Positions 48,350 through 59,007 of a stretch of DNA of 64,000 bases are shown piece after piece; position 1 is the stretch's first letter, and each line of letters begins with the position of its first letter. The translations under genes were made by a program, and so were the position numbers. The notes under the pieces were generated by a model that saw only the letters and a list, made by a program, of their open reading frames with translations, was not told where the DNA came from and ran no database searches. The DNA is from Pseudomonas sp. LFM046 (lineage in GTDB: Bacteria > Pseudomonadota > Gammaproteobacteria > Pseudomonadales > Pseudomonadaceae). The DNA is taken from positions 62,001-126,000 of the forward strand of contig NZ_JYKO02000001.1 of assembly GCF_000949385.2 (NCBI RefSeq). The letters run 5' to 3'.

Positions 48350-49546
48350 TCAGCTGTTGGGCAGCAGGCGGCAGGTCAGGCTCTTGATGTAGCGGGTTTC
48401 GGCGATGGCCGGGTGCACCGGATGGTCCGGGCCCTGGCCGCCGCGTTCCAGCAGGAGGATGTTGCGGTCCAGGTGGCGAGCGCTGCTCAGCAGGATGTTC
48501 TGCAGGTCGTCTTCCGGCAGGTGCATGGAGCAGGACGCGCTGACCAGGATGCCGTCCTTGTTCAGCAGGCGCATGGCCTGTTCGTTGAGGCGGCGGTAGG
48601 CAGCCTCACCGTTCTTCAGGTCCTTCTTGCGCTTGATGAAGGCGGGCGGGTCGGCGACCACCACGTCGAAGCGTTCTTCGGCAGCCTTGAGCTCCTTCAG
48701 GGCTTCGAACACGTCGCCTTCCACGCAGGTGACCTGCTCAGCCACGCCGTTGAGGGTGGCGTTGCGCTCCACGCCGTCGAGGGCGAAGCCGGAGGCATCG
48801 ACGCAGAACACTTCGCTGGCGCCGAAGGCGGCAGCCTGCACACCCCAGCCACCGATGTAGCTGAACAGGTCGAGCACACGCTTGCCTTTCACGTAGGGCG
48901 CCAGGCGCGCGCGGTTCATGCGGTGGTCGTAGAACCAGCCGGTCTTCTGGCCTTCCAGCACCGGGGCTTCGAATTTCACACCGTTCTCTTCCAGGGCGAC
49001 CCACTCGGGCACCACGCCGAAGGCGGTGTCCACGTAACGCTCCAGGCCTTCCGCTTCGCGGGCGCTGGAGTCGTTCTTCCAGAGCACACCACGGGGTTTC
49101 AGCACTTGCACCAGGGCATCGAGCACGGCGGCCTTGTTGCGTTCCATGGCGGCGGAGGCGAGCTGCACCACGAGGATGTCGCCGAAGCGGTCCACCACCA
49201 GGCCGGGGAGCAGGTCGGAGTCGCCGTAGACCAGGCGGTAGAACGGCTTGTCGAATAGACGTTCACGCAGGCTCAGGGCGACGTTGATACGGTGTACCAG
49301 CAGGGACTTGTCCAGCACGTGCTTGACGTCGCGGGACACGAGGCGGGCGCAGATCAGGTTGTTCGGGGAGAGGGCGACCACGCCCAGGGGCTTGCCGCCA
49401 GCGGCTTCGAGGATGGCCTGATCGCCCGGCTGGAAGAGGTTCAGGGGAGTGGCGACCACGTCCACTTCGTTGCTGTAGACCCACAGGTGGCCGGCGCGCA
49501 GGCGTCGATCGGCATTGGCTTTGAGGCGCAGGCTGGGCAGGGACAT
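48350..49546 (-). CDS. rlmI: RlmI-type 23S rRNA (cytosine-C5) methyltransferase
   Basis: A 398-residue SAM-dependent methyltransferase: N-terminal PUA domain (residues ~1-75, RLRAGHLWVYSNEV), then the Rossmann core with SAM motif VLDLFSYIGGWGVQAAAFGA, DPPAFIKRKKDL (motif IV) and the SCSMH cysteine (motif VI). E. coli RlmI (396 aa) methylates C1962 of 23S rRNA. Homology supports this target but does not prove it. Confidence 0.85.
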   Translation of the reverse strand: MSLPSLRLKANADRRLRAGHLWVYSNEVDVVATPLNLFQPGDQAILEAAGGKPLGVVALSPNNLICARLVSRDVKHVLDKSLLVHRINVALSLRERLFDKPFYRLVYGDSDLLPGLVVDRFGDILVVQLASAAMERNKAAVLDALVQVLKPRGVLWKNDSSAREAEGLERYVDTAFGVVPEWVALEENGVKFEAPVLEGQKTGWFYDHRMNRARLAPYVKGKRVLDLFSYIGGWGVQAAAFGASEVFCVDASGFALDGVERNATLNGVAEQVTCVEGDVFEALKELKAAEERFDVVVADPPAFIKRKKDLKNGEAAYRRLNEQAMRLLNKDGILVSASCSMHLPEDDLQNILLSSARHLDRNILLLERGGQGPDHPVHPAIAETRYIKSLTCRLLPNS

Positions 49547-49709
49547 GTGTCACTCTCCGGAAAAAAGGCGGGGATTATACCTTAGGCAAGGCCCGCTCCG
49601 GGGGCCGCCCGGCGGGGTCCGGGGCGGGCCGGAAATCACCCGAAAGGCCGCGCAACCGTCCGGTCCAACGGGTAGACTGTCGCCTCGGTCAGACTCTTCC
49701 TCATCCCCC

Positions 49710-50576
49710 ATGGCTCAAGAACTTTCCGCAGATCAGATTCGCCAGGTCCTGCAGGGCATCAGTGTGCCGCCGCAGCCACAGATCATGGTCGACCTGCAAA
49801 TCGAGCAGGTCATGCCCAGCCCGGACCTGAAGTCCATCGCCCGCCTCATCAGCCAGGACCCGGGCCTGTCCGGCGCGCTGCTGAAGATCGTCAACTCGCC
49901 GTTCTTCGGGTTGACCAACCGGATCGCATCGATTCAGCAGGCGGTGAACCTGCTGGGCTGCAACACGGTGATCAACCTGATCAACGCGCAGTCCATCAAG
50001 GGCGAGATGAGCGATGAAACCATCGTCACCCTGAATCGTTTCTGGGACACCGCCCAGGACGTGGCCATGACCTGCCTGACCCTGGCCAAGCGCATCGGCT
50101 ACCAGTCCGCCGACGAGGCCTACGCCCTCGGGCTGTTCCACAACTGCGGCATCCCGCTGATGCTCAAGCGTTTCCCGGACTACATGACGGTGCTGGAGGA
50201 GGCCTATGCCAGCGCCGGCCCCGAGCGCCGCGTGGTGGATACCGAGAACCGTCTGCTGAACACCAACCACGCCGTGGTGGGCTATTTCACCGCGCGTTCC
50301 TGGCGCCTGCCGGAGCACCTCTGCGAGGCCATCGCCAACCATCACAACGCGTTGTCCATCTTCTCCGACGACTCCGTCCGCGACGCCCAGCTGAAGACCC
50401 TCCTGGCGATCCTCAAGATGGCGGAGCACGTCTGCGCCTCCCATCTGGTGCTGGGCAACCAGGCCGAGGACTACGAGTGGATGAGCATTCGTGCGCAGGT
50501 GCTGGACTACGTGGGACTCTCGGAGTACGACTTCGAGAACCTCAAGGAAAGCATTCGCGAGCTTGGCGTAAGCTGA
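49710..50576 (+). CDS. HDOD-domain protein
   Basis: A 288-residue protein dominated by an HDOD domain (residues ~20-220; LISQDPGLSGALLKIVNSPFFGLTNRIASIQQAVNLLG is diagnostic). HDOD resembles HD phosphohydrolases without the full metal site; members act as signalling adaptors. The ATG at 49710 is chosen by homology and start of coding-like composition. It is 27 bp before mutM and may share its transcript. Confidence 0.85.
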   Translation: MAQELSADQIRQVLQGISVPPQPQIMVDLQIEQVMPSPDLKSIARLISQDPGLSGALLKIVNSPFFGLTNRIASIQQAVNLLGCNTVINLINAQSIKGEMSDETIVTLNRFWDTAQDVAMTCLTLAKRIGYQSADEAYALGLFHNCGIPLMLKRFPDYMTVLEEAYASAGPERRVVDTENRLLNTNHAVVGYFTARSWRLPEHLCEAIANHHNALSIFSDDSVRDAQLKTLLAILKMAEHVCASHLVLGNQAEDYEWMSIRAQVLDYVGLSEYDFENLKESIRELGVS

Positions 50577-50603
50577 GCCGCCTTCCCGAATACCGAGTTC
50601 CAG

Positions 50604-51416
50604 ATGCCTGAACTACCCGAAGTCGAAACCACCCGCCGGGGCATCGCGCCCTTCCTCGAAGGCCAGCGCGTCAGTCGCGTGATCGTGCGCGAGCGCCGCC
50701 TGCGCTGGCCGATCCCCGAGGATCTGGATGTGCGCCTCTCCGGCCAGCGCATCCTGCGGGTGGAGCGCCGCGCCAAGTACCTGCTGCTGGAAGCCGAGGC
50801 CGGCACCCTGATCAGCCACCTGGGCATGTCCGGCAGCCTGCGCCTTGTGGAAGCCGGCCTGCCCGCCGCCAAGCACGAGCACGTGGATATCGAGCTGGAG
50901 TCGGGCATGGCCCTGCGCTACACCGACCCGCGCCGCTTCGGCGCCCTGCTCTGGAGCGACGACCCGCTGAACCATGAGCTGCTGCGCCACCTGGGTCCCG
51001 AGCCCCTGACCGACCTGTTCGACGGCGAGCGTCTCTACCAGCTGTCCCGCAGTCGCAGCATGGCGGTCAAGCCATTCATCATGGACAACGCGGTCGTGGT
51101 GGGGGTGGGCAACATCTACGCCAGCGAGGCGCTGTTCGCCGCTGGCATCGACCCGCGCCGCGAGGCGGGCTCCATTTCCCGGGCGCGCTACGTGAAGCTG
51201 GCCGAGGAGATCAAACGCATCCTCGCCCAGGCCATCGAATGCGGCGGCACCACCCTGCGGGACTTTGTGGGCGGCGACGGCAAACCGGGATATTTCCAGC
51301 AGGAATTGTTCGTCTACGGCCGTGGCGGCGAGTTCTGCAAGCAGTGTGGTTCCACCCTGCGGGAAATCCGCCTCGGCCAGCGCGCCAGCGTCTACTGCCC
51401 GCGCTGCCAACGCTGA
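50604..51416 (+). CDS. mutM: Formamidopyrimidine-DNA glycosylase MutM (Fpg)
   Basis: A 270-residue DNA repair enzyme removing 8-oxoguanine and FapyG. The N-terminal [12 protein letters not shown] gives the catalytic proline and glutamate, the H2TH region is present, and the C-terminal zinc finger is [24 protein letters not shown]. It is followed by the acyltransferase gene. Confidence 0.97.
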   Translation: MPELPEVETTRRGIAPFLEGQRVSRVIVRERRLRWPIPEDLDVRLSGQRILRVERRAKYLLLEAEAGTLISHLGMSGSLRLVEAGLPAAKHEHVDIELESGMALRYTDPRRFGALLWSDDPLNHELLRHLGPEPLTDLFDGERLYQLSRSRSMAVKPFIMDNAVVVGVGNIYASEALFAAGIDPRREAGSISRARYVKLAEEIKRILAQAIECGGTTLRDFVGGDGKPGYFQQELFVYGRGGEFCKQCGSTLREIRLGQRASVYCPRCQR

Positions 51417-51491
51417 ATGCGCGCCGGGTTGTCAGACTCGGCGCCCGCCTTCCATCCTTTGCCTGACGATTACAAGAAAGAAGACGTTTCC

Positions 51492-52070
51492 ATGCACGGT
51501 AATTACCTGCCCCGCAATCCGTTTGCCGAGGCAGTCGGACACGGCGTCCTGCGCCTGATGGGCTGGCGCATCGAGGGAAGCCTGCCGGCCCTCGACAAGT
51601 TCGTGGTGATCGGCGCCCACCACACCTCCAATTGGGATTTCGTGATCTTCCTCGCGGTGAAGTTCATCCTGCGCCTGAATGGTCATTGGTTCGCCAAGCA
51701 CACCCTGTTCCGCCGGCCCTTCGGCGGTCTTCTGAAGCGTTGGGGCGGGGTGCCGATCCATCGCCACCTCAAGCTGAACATGGTGGAGCAGGCGGTGGAG
51801 CAATTCCGCCAGAGCCGCGAGTTCATGCTGATCATCTCGCCGGAAGGCACCCGCAAGCGGGTGGAGCGCTGGAAGATGGGCTTCTACCACATCGCTCGTG
51901 GCGCCAACGTGCCCATCGTCCCGGCGGCCCTGGACTACGCCAACCGCCGGGTGGTGTTCGGCCAGCCTTTCTACCCCACTGGCGACGAGTCGGCCGACCT
52001 GCATCAATTGCTGGCCTTCTACCGCCCCTACGTGCCGAAAAAACCCGACTACGCTTTTAATGGCGATTGA
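51492..52070 (+). CDS. PlsC-like lysophospholipid acyltransferase
   Basis: A 192-residue acyltransferase. The HX4D motif is H44-TSNW-D49, and the phosphate-binding PEGTRKRVERWKMGFYHIA follows. It is shorter than PlsC and typical of the DUF/1-acyl-G3P acyltransferase-like group found next to mutM in Pseudomonas. The ATG at 51492 follows AAGAAAGAAGACGTTTCC. Membrane-phospholipid remodelling is likely; the acceptor is unknown. Confidence 0.85.
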   Translation: MHGNYLPRNPFAEAVGHGVLRLMGWRIEGSLPALDKFVVIGAHHTSNWDFVIFLAVKFILRLNGHWFAKHTLFRRPFGGLLKRWGGVPIHRHLKLNMVEQAVEQFRQSREFMLIISPEGTRKRVERWKMGFYHIARGANVPIVPAALDYANRRVVFGQPFYPTGDESADLHQLLAFYRPYVPKKPDYAFNGD

Positions 52071-52140
52071 AGGCCGTCACGCTGTCAATCGGCCACTCGC
52101 TGTATAGTTTTCGCACTCACCTTGCTGAAGGATCGCCCGC

Positions 52141-52488
52141 ATGAACCTGTTCCGCACCACCGCTGCTGTCCTGGCGCTGACCACTGGCCTGCTGGCGCTG
52201 CCGGCCTGCGCGGAAGTGGTCGAGCAGCAAAATACCAGCGGCGACCCCATGTACACCGCCAACGCCCCGAGCGGCTACAGCATGGCTGGCGACATCCTGA
52301 TCGCCCGCCCGCTGCTCATCGGTGCCACGGTGATTGGCGCCGGCCTGTTCGTCATCAGCCTGCCGTTCTCGGCCATGGGCGGTAACGTCAAGGAAGCGGC
52401 CAACGCGCTGGTGGTAGAGCCGGGCCGAGAAGCCTTCGTCCGTTGCCTGGGCTGCACCATCAGCGGCTACGACGAAGAAGGCTACTGA
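52141..52488 (+). CDS. Small exported/membrane protein, function unknown
   Basis: A 115-residue protein with an N-terminal signal-like segment ([20 protein letters not shown], possibly a lipobox LPAC) and one strong membrane segment ([24 protein letters not shown]). The C-terminus has two cysteines ([15 protein letters not shown]). It is conserved in Pseudomonas and sometimes labelled a multidrug transporter, which its size does not support. A terminator follows 21 bp downstream. Confidence 0.75.
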   Translation: MNLFRTTAAVLALTTGLLALPACAEVVEQQNTSGDPMYTANAPSGYSMAGDILIARPLLIGATVIGAGLFVISLPFSAMGGNVKEAANALVVEPGREAFVRCLGCTISGYDEEGY

Positions 52489-52509
52489 GCCGCAGTCAGG
52501 TCTTCTCAT

Positions 52510-52533
52510 CGACGGCCCCATTCGGGGCCGTCG
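52510..52533 (+). terminator. Rho-independent terminator after the small exported-protein gene
   Basis: CGACGGCCCC-ATTC-GGGGCCGTCG is a perfect 10-bp stem followed by GCGTTTTTG. Confidence 0.9.
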
Positions 52534-52569
52534 GCGTTTTTGTCCCCGGCCGTGCCTGCGTCTGGACTT

Positions 52570-52605
52570 GGATGGTGGACCGATGAAGCGTGGTCCACCC
52601 TACGG
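52570..52605. repeat. Half-copy of the 86-bp element fused to the ggt stop
   Basis: It runs from GGATGGTGGAC to GTCCACCCTACGG and resembles only the right half of 26997-27082. It has an inner stem GGTGGACC/GGTCCACC. The complement of its CCCTAC provides the TAG stop (52600-52602) of ggt. Confidence 0.7.
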
Positions 52606-54321
52606 GGCCGCTGATTTCATCTTCTCGACTTCGAGCACTTCGGACAGGCCCACGCCGCGTGGGTCGCTGGCGGCTTCAAGGCTGCCCTTGGCCTTGTTCC
52701 AGTAGAGCACCTGCTGGTTGCCGTAGTTGCGCTCCAGGGGCTTGAGGCTGTAGCCGCGGGCACGCAGTTCGGCGCTGTCGGCGCTGCTGAATGCGCCCGG
52801 TTCGTGCTCGATCTGGTCCGGCAGGTACTGATGGTGATAGCGCGCCACCGAGGGCCAGCGGTTCACGGGCTGACCGTCCAGATACTCCAGGATCGAGAGC
52901 AGCACCATGCTGGGAATCCGGCTGCCACCGGGGGTGCCGAAGGCGGCGAATTCCTGGTCGCTCTCGATGAAGGTGGGGCTCATCGACGACAGCGGGCGCT
53001 TGCCCGACGCCACGGCATTGGCCTGGCTGGCGGTCAGCCCGTAGGCATTGGAGCCCGTCGGGTTGGCGGCGAAGTCGTCCATCTCGTCGTTCAGCAGCAC
53101 GCCGGTGCCGGGCACGGTGAAGGCGGCGCCGAAGGGCAGGTTGATGGACAGGGTGGCCGCCACGGCATTGCCGTCCTTGTCGATCACCGCGAAGTGAGTG
53201 GTGTGGTCGCCTTCACGCCAGGGCGGCGAGGGCGGCAGGCTGCTGCTGGGGGTGGCGCGGCGGGCGTCGATGCCGGCGGCGAGCTGTTTCAGATAGCCAG
53301 GGTCCAGCAGCTTGGCCTGGGGCACGGCGACGAAGTCCGGGTCGCCCAGCAGGCCCCGGTCGCGATAGGCGCGGCGCAGGACTTCCACCACGTAATGGGT
53401 GCGCTGAATGCGGTCGGCCTTGCGCCAGGGCAGCTCCTGCAGCATGGCCAGGCTCTGGGCCAGGGCGATGCCGCCGGCCGAGGGTGGCGGCGCGCTGATC
53501 AGTTCGCGGCCTTCGGCCAGGCGGAAGCGGATCGGCTGGCGTTCCACAGTGCGGTAGTCGGCCAGGTCCCGCAGGCTCCAGATGCCGCCAGCGGCGTTCA
53601 CGCCCTCCACCAGCCGCTCGGCAGTGGGGCCGTTGTAGAAACCCGCCTTGCCGTAGCGGGCGATGCGTTCCAGGGTGTCGGCCAGCTCCGGCTGGCGCAG
53701 CAGGCTGAACTCTTCCGGGATCTCGCCCTTGGCGTCGAGGAACAGCCGCGCCGTTTCGCGATCGTCGCGCATGGCCGCCAGGCGCCAGCTGGCACGCTCG
53801 CGGTAGATGCGGTCCACGGAGATGCCGTCGCGCGCCAGGCGGATGGCGGGGACCAGGCTGTCGGCCAGGGGCAGTCGGCCGTAGTGGCCGGAGAGGTCCG
53901 CCAAGGCCGCCGGCAGGCCGGGGATGGCGGCGGCGAGGGGGCCGTCCAGGGAAAGGCCGGGGTCGGCCTTGCCGTCTCGCACGTACAGGCGTGGGTGGGC
54001 GGCCAGCGGCGCGCGCTCGCGGGCATCGAGGAAGCGGTAGACCGGCTTGTCGCCGCCCTGGCGCAACAGGAAGAAACCGCCACCGCCCAGGCCCGAGCCA
54101 TAGGGCTCGGCGACCGCCAGAGCGGCGCTGATGGCCACCGCGGCGTCGAAGGCGTTACCGCCCTGGGCGAGGGTTTCCAGCCCGGCTACGGTGGCTGACG
54201 GATGAGGCGTGGCGACCGCCGCGCGGCCCGGCTCTGCCGCCTGCAGGGCACTCGCGCAGAGCAGGAGCAGCGTCGCGAGCAGCGCGCCACGGTGAAACGA
54301 GCCGCGTACCGGGCGGCCCAT
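52600..54321 (-). CDS. ggt: Gamma-glutamyltransferase Ggt (periplasmic)
   Basis: A 573-residue Ntn hydrolase precursor with signal peptide (ALLATLLLLCASALQA). Autocleavage is expected before T374 in GDHTTHFAV, giving large and small subunits. GSGLGGGGFFLL and the late SSMSPTFI and FGTPGGSRIPSMVL are conserved. It hydrolyses glutathione and other gamma-glutamyl compounds. Its stop codon lies in a palindromic repeat. The ferredoxin gene ends three bases upstream of its start, on the same strand. Confidence 0.95.
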   Translation of the reverse strand: MGRPVRGSFHRGALLATLLLLCASALQAAEPGRAAVATPHPSATVAGLETLAQGGNAFDAAVAISAALAVAEPYGSGLGGGGFFLLRQGGDKPVYRFLDARERAPLAAHPRLYVRDGKADPGLSLDGPLAAAIPGLPAALADLSGHYGRLPLADSLVPAIRLARDGISVDRIYRERASWRLAAMRDDRETARLFLDAKGEIPEEFSLLRQPELADTLERIARYGKAGFYNGPTAERLVEGVNAAGGIWSLRDLADYRTVERQPIRFRLAEGRELISAPPPSAGGIALAQSLAMLQELPWRKADRIQRTHYVVEVLRRAYRDRGLLGDPDFVAVPQAKLLDPGYLKQLAAGIDARRATPSSSLPPSPPWREGDHTTHFAVIDKDGNAVAATLSINLPFGAAFTVPGTGVLLNDEMDDFAANPTGSNAYGLTASQANAVASGKRPLSSMSPTFIESDQEFAAFGTPGGSRIPSMVLLSILEYLDGQPVNRWPSVARYHHQYLPDQIEHEPGAFSSADSAELRARGYSLKPLERNYGNQQVLYWNKAKGSLEAASDPRGVGLSEVLEVEKMKSAAP

Positions 54322-54324
54322 GGA

Positions 54325-55245
<921 letters not shown>

Positions 55246-55255
55246 CTACAGCCGT

Positions 55256-56851
55256 TCACGCCTTGCCCAGCCGCTCGGCCAGGGCGCTAGCCAGTTTAGC
55301 CGTCAGGCCGTAGACCGACAGCTGGGGGTTGGCGCCGATGCTGGTGGGGAACAGCGAGCCGTCGTGGATCGACAGGTTGGCCAACTGGTGATGCTGGCCG
55401 AGGCTGTCGGTCACCGCCTGCTTCGGGTCCTCGCCCATGGCGCAGCCGCCCATGACGTGGGCGCTGCCCAGGCGGGCGCGGTAGAGCTCAAGGGGCAGGC
55501 CGTCGATCAGCTTGCGAGCGTCGTCCAGCGTCTTCACGTAGTCGGCGTCGCTGTGCAGCGGCAACACGGCGCGGGCGCCGGCGGCGAACTGGATCTCGGC
55601 CATGACGTGGAAGGCCCGGCGAATGCCGTCCCAGGTGTAGTCGGTCATGCGGTAGTCGAGAACCGGACTGCCATCGCCGCGCAGTTCCACGCTGCCTTCG
55701 GCGCTGTCGGGGTGGAAGCCGTCGCGCATCAGCGCCAGCATCACGTTGGTGTGGGGCAGCTGTTCCATGCGCAGGGCGTTGTCGACGCCGAAGCGGCCCA
55801 GCAGGGTGGTGGTGAGAGACGGCTGCAGGGGCGGCACTTCCAGCTTGTAGGACATGCGCCCGGTGGCGCCGTCGTCCCACTGGAAGTGATCGGAATAGAT
55901 GGACTGGGGCGCCCCGTAGAAGGGGTTGATCACCCGGTCGAACTGGGCGGCGGAGAAGTTCACCACATGCAGGAAGGTGCGCTTGCCAGTGCGCCCGTGC
56001 GGGTCGGGTGCTCCTGAACGCAGGAGCAGGCCGGGGGTGTTGATGCCACCGCCGGACAGCACGTAGTGGCGGGCCTTGACGGTGATCTTGCGGCCATTGG
56101 GCGCCACGCAGCGTTCGTCCAGGCCCAGGCATTCGATGCCGGTGACCTTGTCGCCCTCGATCAGCAGCTTCTCGGCGCGGGCCAGGTAAAGCAGCTCGCC
56201 GCCCTTCTCGAGGGTGGCGGGGATGGTGGTGACCAGCATCGACTGCTTGGCGTTGGTGGGGCAGCCCATGCCGCAGTAACCGAGGTTCCAGCAACCGCGC
56301 ACGTTGCGCGGGATGACTTTCCAGTGAAGGCCGAGCTTCTCGCAGCCCAGGCGGATCACGTCGTTGTTCGGGTTCGGCGGAATGGCCCAGGGCGCGACGC
56401 CCAGACGTTGTTCCATCTTCTCGAACCAGGGGGCCATCTCGGCCACCGACAGGCCCTTCACGCCGTGCTCGCGGGCCCAGTGTTCAAGCGTGGGGTCCGG
56501 GGTCCGGAAGCTGGAGGTCCAGTTCACCAGGGTGGTGCCGCCCACGGCGCGGCCCTGGAGGATGGTGATGGCACCGTCCTTGGTCATCCGGCCGATGCCT
56601 TCCTGATAGAGGCTGGGATAGGCCTCGGCTTCCTGCATCTTGAAGTCGGAGCTGGTCTTCAGCGGGCCTTCCTCGATCAGCAGCACCTTGAGGCCGGCGG
56701 TGCTGAGGATTTCCGCGGTGGTGCCACCGCCGGCGCCGCTGCCGACGATGGCGACGTCCGCTTCCAGGGTCAGGTCGTGGTCCAGGCGCGAGCCATTGTG
56801 GGTCTTCCAGCCGCGGGCCAGGCCTTCGGCGAACAGATCGGGTACAGGCAT
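55256..56851 (-). CDS. laoA: Long-chain alcohol dehydrogenase LaoA (GMC oxidoreductase)
   Basis: A 531-residue FAD-dependent GMC-family enzyme. The dinucleotide motif is VAIVGSGAGGGTTAE (~residues 33-47), GRAVGGTTLVNWTSSFRTP is the GMC signature, and the C-terminal HVMGGCAMGED...GANPQLSVYGL holds the active site. In P. aeruginosa LaoABCR is described as oxidising long-chain alcohols such as 1-dodecanol from SDS; gene content and order here match. The ATG at 56851 is chosen by the expected N-terminus. Confidence 0.87.
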   Translation of the reverse strand: MPVPDLFAEGLARGWKTHNGSRLDHDLTLEADVAIVGSGAGGGTTAEILSTAGLKVLLIEEGPLKTSSDFKMQEAEAYPSLYQEGIGRMTKDGAITILQGRAVGGTTLVNWTSSFRTPDPTLEHWAREHGVKGLSVAEMAPWFEKMEQRLGVAPWAIPPNPNNDVIRLGCEKLGLHWKVIPRNVRGCWNLGYCGMGCPTNAKQSMLVTTIPATLEKGGELLYLARAEKLLIEGDKVTGIECLGLDERCVAPNGRKITVKARHYVLSGGGINTPGLLLRSGAPDPHGRTGKRTFLHVVNFSAAQFDRVINPFYGAPQSIYSDHFQWDDGATGRMSYKLEVPPLQPSLTTTLLGRFGVDNALRMEQLPHTNVMLALMRDGFHPDSAEGSVELRGDGSPVLDYRMTDYTWDGIRRAFHVMAEIQFAAGARAVLPLHSDADYVKTLDDARKLIDGLPLELYRARLGSAHVMGGCAMGEDPKQAVTDSLGQHHQLANLSIHDGSLFPTSIGANPQLSVYGLTAKLASALAERLGKA

Positions 56852-56915
56852 GTCGGTGTCTCGGGCGAGTTCTTGTTGTTTTCCACGGCTATGTCCGGAC
56901 GGGCCGAACACTGCA

Positions 56916-57461
56916 TCAAACGGTGGGCGGGCCGGGGTAGCCGCAGTGGGCCCAGGACTCCGGCCGTCCGTACCAGGCCATCATCACCAGCTGCAGCAGG
57001 GAGGCGTGGCCCATCTTCAGCAGGCCGATGGAGCTGTTCTGCCAGCGCGCGAGGAATTCGCGGATGTCCTGGGCACTGGCCTTCTCCCAGCTACCCCAGA
57101 TACCCGTCAGCGGGCCACGGGTGATCGGCAGGGCGAGCACGTCGAACAGCTGCAGCGTCAGCTTGAGCATCTCCGGGGACAGACGGTGCAGGGCGTAGTC
57201 GAGGCTCTGCAGGGTGCCGTCCACCGCTTGGGCCATCTTCCCGGCGGGCACGGCGGCTTCCAGCATCACCGGCACCAGGGCTCGGAGGAAGGGCATGTCG
57301 GAGTCACGCAGTACCGCGAAGCCGCCGGCCGGCACGCTGGCCGAGCAGCCGGTGAGGCTGGCGGTGACCCCGGCGGTGGCGAGGAAGGCCGAGCCGAACA
57401 GGCCGACCTTGAGCAGGTTGCGCCGGGAAAGCCCCGGCGCGTCGAGGGTGGTTTCGCTCAT
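56916..57461 (-). CDS. laoB: LaoB-like Tat-signal accessory protein of the alcohol dehydrogenase
   Basis: A 181-residue protein with a twin-arginine signal (LSRRNLLKVGLFGSAFLATAGVTASLTGC) ending near a cysteine, so it may be a Tat-exported lipoprotein. The rest is helical and resembles small partner subunits of GMC dehydrogenases. The ATG at 57461 is supported by the Tat motif position. It lies between laoC and laoA on the same strand. A role as helper or anchor of LaoA is inferred from its conserved place. Confidence 0.82.
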   Translation of the reverse strand: MSETTLDAPGLSRRNLLKVGLFGSAFLATAGVTASLTGCSASVPAGGFAVLRDSDMPFLRALVPVMLEAAVPAGKMAQAVDGTLQSLDYALHRLSPEMLKLTLQLFDVLALPITRGPLTGIWGSWEKASAQDIREFLARWQNSSIGLLKMGHASLLQLVMMAWYGRPESWAHCGYPGPPTV

Positions 57462-57490
57462 TCTTGTTATCTGCCTGCGAAACGCCCGCT

Positions 57491-58921
57491 TCAGCGGACG
57501 AAGAATTTGTAGATCAGCTTCTGGATGGCCTTGCCGTAGGGCGGGTAGATCATCTTCGCGGCATTGAAACGCTGCTTGATGAACACGCCCTTGGCCTTGC
57601 TGAAGGTGAGGAACCCTTCGTGGCCATGGTAGTGCCCCATGCCGGAGGGGCCGATGCCGCCGAAGGGCATGTCGTCCTGGGCCACGTGCAGGAGGGTGTC
57701 GTTCAGGCACACGCCGCCGGAATGGGTCTCGTGGAGCACGCGCTGCTGCTCGGCCTTGCCATAGCCGAAGTAGTAGAGGGCCAGTGGGCGCGGGCGGTCA
57801 TTGATGTAGGCGAAGGCGTCGTCGATGCGGCGATAGGGCACCACGGGCAGCAGGGGGCCGAAGATTTCATCCTGCATCAGCTTCATGTCGTCGGTGGCGT
57901 CCAGCACCAGGGTGTGGGGCAGGCGGCGACCCTGGGCCTCGGGGAACAGCGGCACCACGCGTGCGCCCTTGGCTTCGGCGTCGGTCAGGTAGCCCTTGAG
58001 GCGGCCCAGTTGGCGCTCGTTGATGATGGCGGTGTAGTCGGGGTTGTTGGCCAGCTGTGGGAAGAAGCCCTGCACCGCCTGGCGATAGGCCTCGACGAAG
58101 CCTTCGACACGGTTTTCCGGCACCAGCACATAGTCCGGCGCCACGCAGGTCTGGCCGGCGTTGAGGGTCTTGCCGAAGGCGATGCGCTCGGCAGCGTCGG
58201 CCAGGGGGACGTCGGCGGAAACGATGGCCGGCGACTTGCCACCCAGCTCCAGGGTCACGGGGGTCAGGTTCTCGGCGGCGGCGCGCATCACGTGCTTGCC
58301 GATGCTGGTGGCGCCGGTGAACAGCAAGTGGTCGAAGGGCAGGCGGGAAAAGGCCACGCCAACGTCCGCCTCGCCCAGGGCCACGGCCACCAGATCTTCG
58401 GGGAAGATGCGCGCCAACAGGTCCTTCACCAACTGGGAGGTCGCCGGGGTGGATTCGCTCATCTTGATCATCACCCGGTTGCCGGCAGCCAGGGCGCCCA
58501 CCAGCGGGCCGATGGCGAGGAACAGCGGGTAGTTCCAGGGCACGATCACGCCTACTACGCCCAAGGGCTGGTAGACCACCTTGGCCGAGGCTGGCTGGAA
58601 GGCCATGCCGACGCCACGCCGGGAGGGCTTCATCCACTTGCGCACACGCTTGGTGGCGTAATGGATGCCGTGGAGGCTGGGCATGATCTCGGCCAGCAGG
58701 GTCTCGTCGGCGGAGCGGTTGCTGAAGTCCTGGGAAATGGCGGCGACCAGGGCGTCCTGCTCGGCGAACAGCAGCTCGCGCAGGGACTTGAGCCATTGGA
58801 TGCGTTGTTCCGCGCTGGGCATGGGGTTGGCGCGAGAGGCGTCGCGCTGGCGCTGGAAGAGGGACTCCAGCTGGCTGATCTGCTGCTGGCTCTGTTGCAG
58901 GTAGGCGACGTCGGCGACCAT
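57491..58921 (-). CDS. laoC: Aldehyde dehydrogenase LaoC (coniferyl-aldehyde-dehydrogenase type)
   Basis: A 476-residue NAD-dependent ALDH. The glutamate motif is VTLELGGKSPAIV, the catalytic cysteine is in NAGQTCVAPDYVLV, and GVVGVIVPWNYPLFLAIGPLVGALAAGNRVMIKMSE binds the cofactor. It oxidises the aldehyde from LaoA to the fatty acid. It is first in laoCBA and divergent from laoR; many databases call it coniferyl aldehyde dehydrogenase. Confidence 0.88.
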   Translation of the reverse strand: MVADVAYLQQSQQQISQLESLFQRQRDASRANPMPSAEQRIQWLKSLRELLFAEQDALVAAISQDFSNRSADETLLAEIMPSLHGIHYATKRVRKWMKPSRRGVGMAFQPASAKVVYQPLGVVGVIVPWNYPLFLAIGPLVGALAAGNRVMIKMSESTPATSQLVKDLLARIFPEDLVAVALGEADVGVAFSRLPFDHLLFTGATSIGKHVMRAAAENLTPVTLELGGKSPAIVSADVPLADAAERIAFGKTLNAGQTCVAPDYVLVPENRVEGFVEAYRQAVQGFFPQLANNPDYTAIINERQLGRLKGYLTDAEAKGARVVPLFPEAQGRRLPHTLVLDATDDMKLMQDEIFGPLLPVVPYRRIDDAFAYINDRPRPLALYYFGYGKAEQQRVLHETHSGGVCLNDTLLHVAQDDMPFGGIGPSGMGHYHGHEGFLTFSKAKGVFIKQRFNAAKMIYPPYGKAIQKLIYKFFVR

Positions 58922-59007
58922 GGCGCGGTTCCTCGAAGGCTCCGGGAGCGTTGTCCGTATCCGTGAAGGATGCGGAAGGGCTCTGTTGTTGTGGTGTCGC
59001 TGGATTT

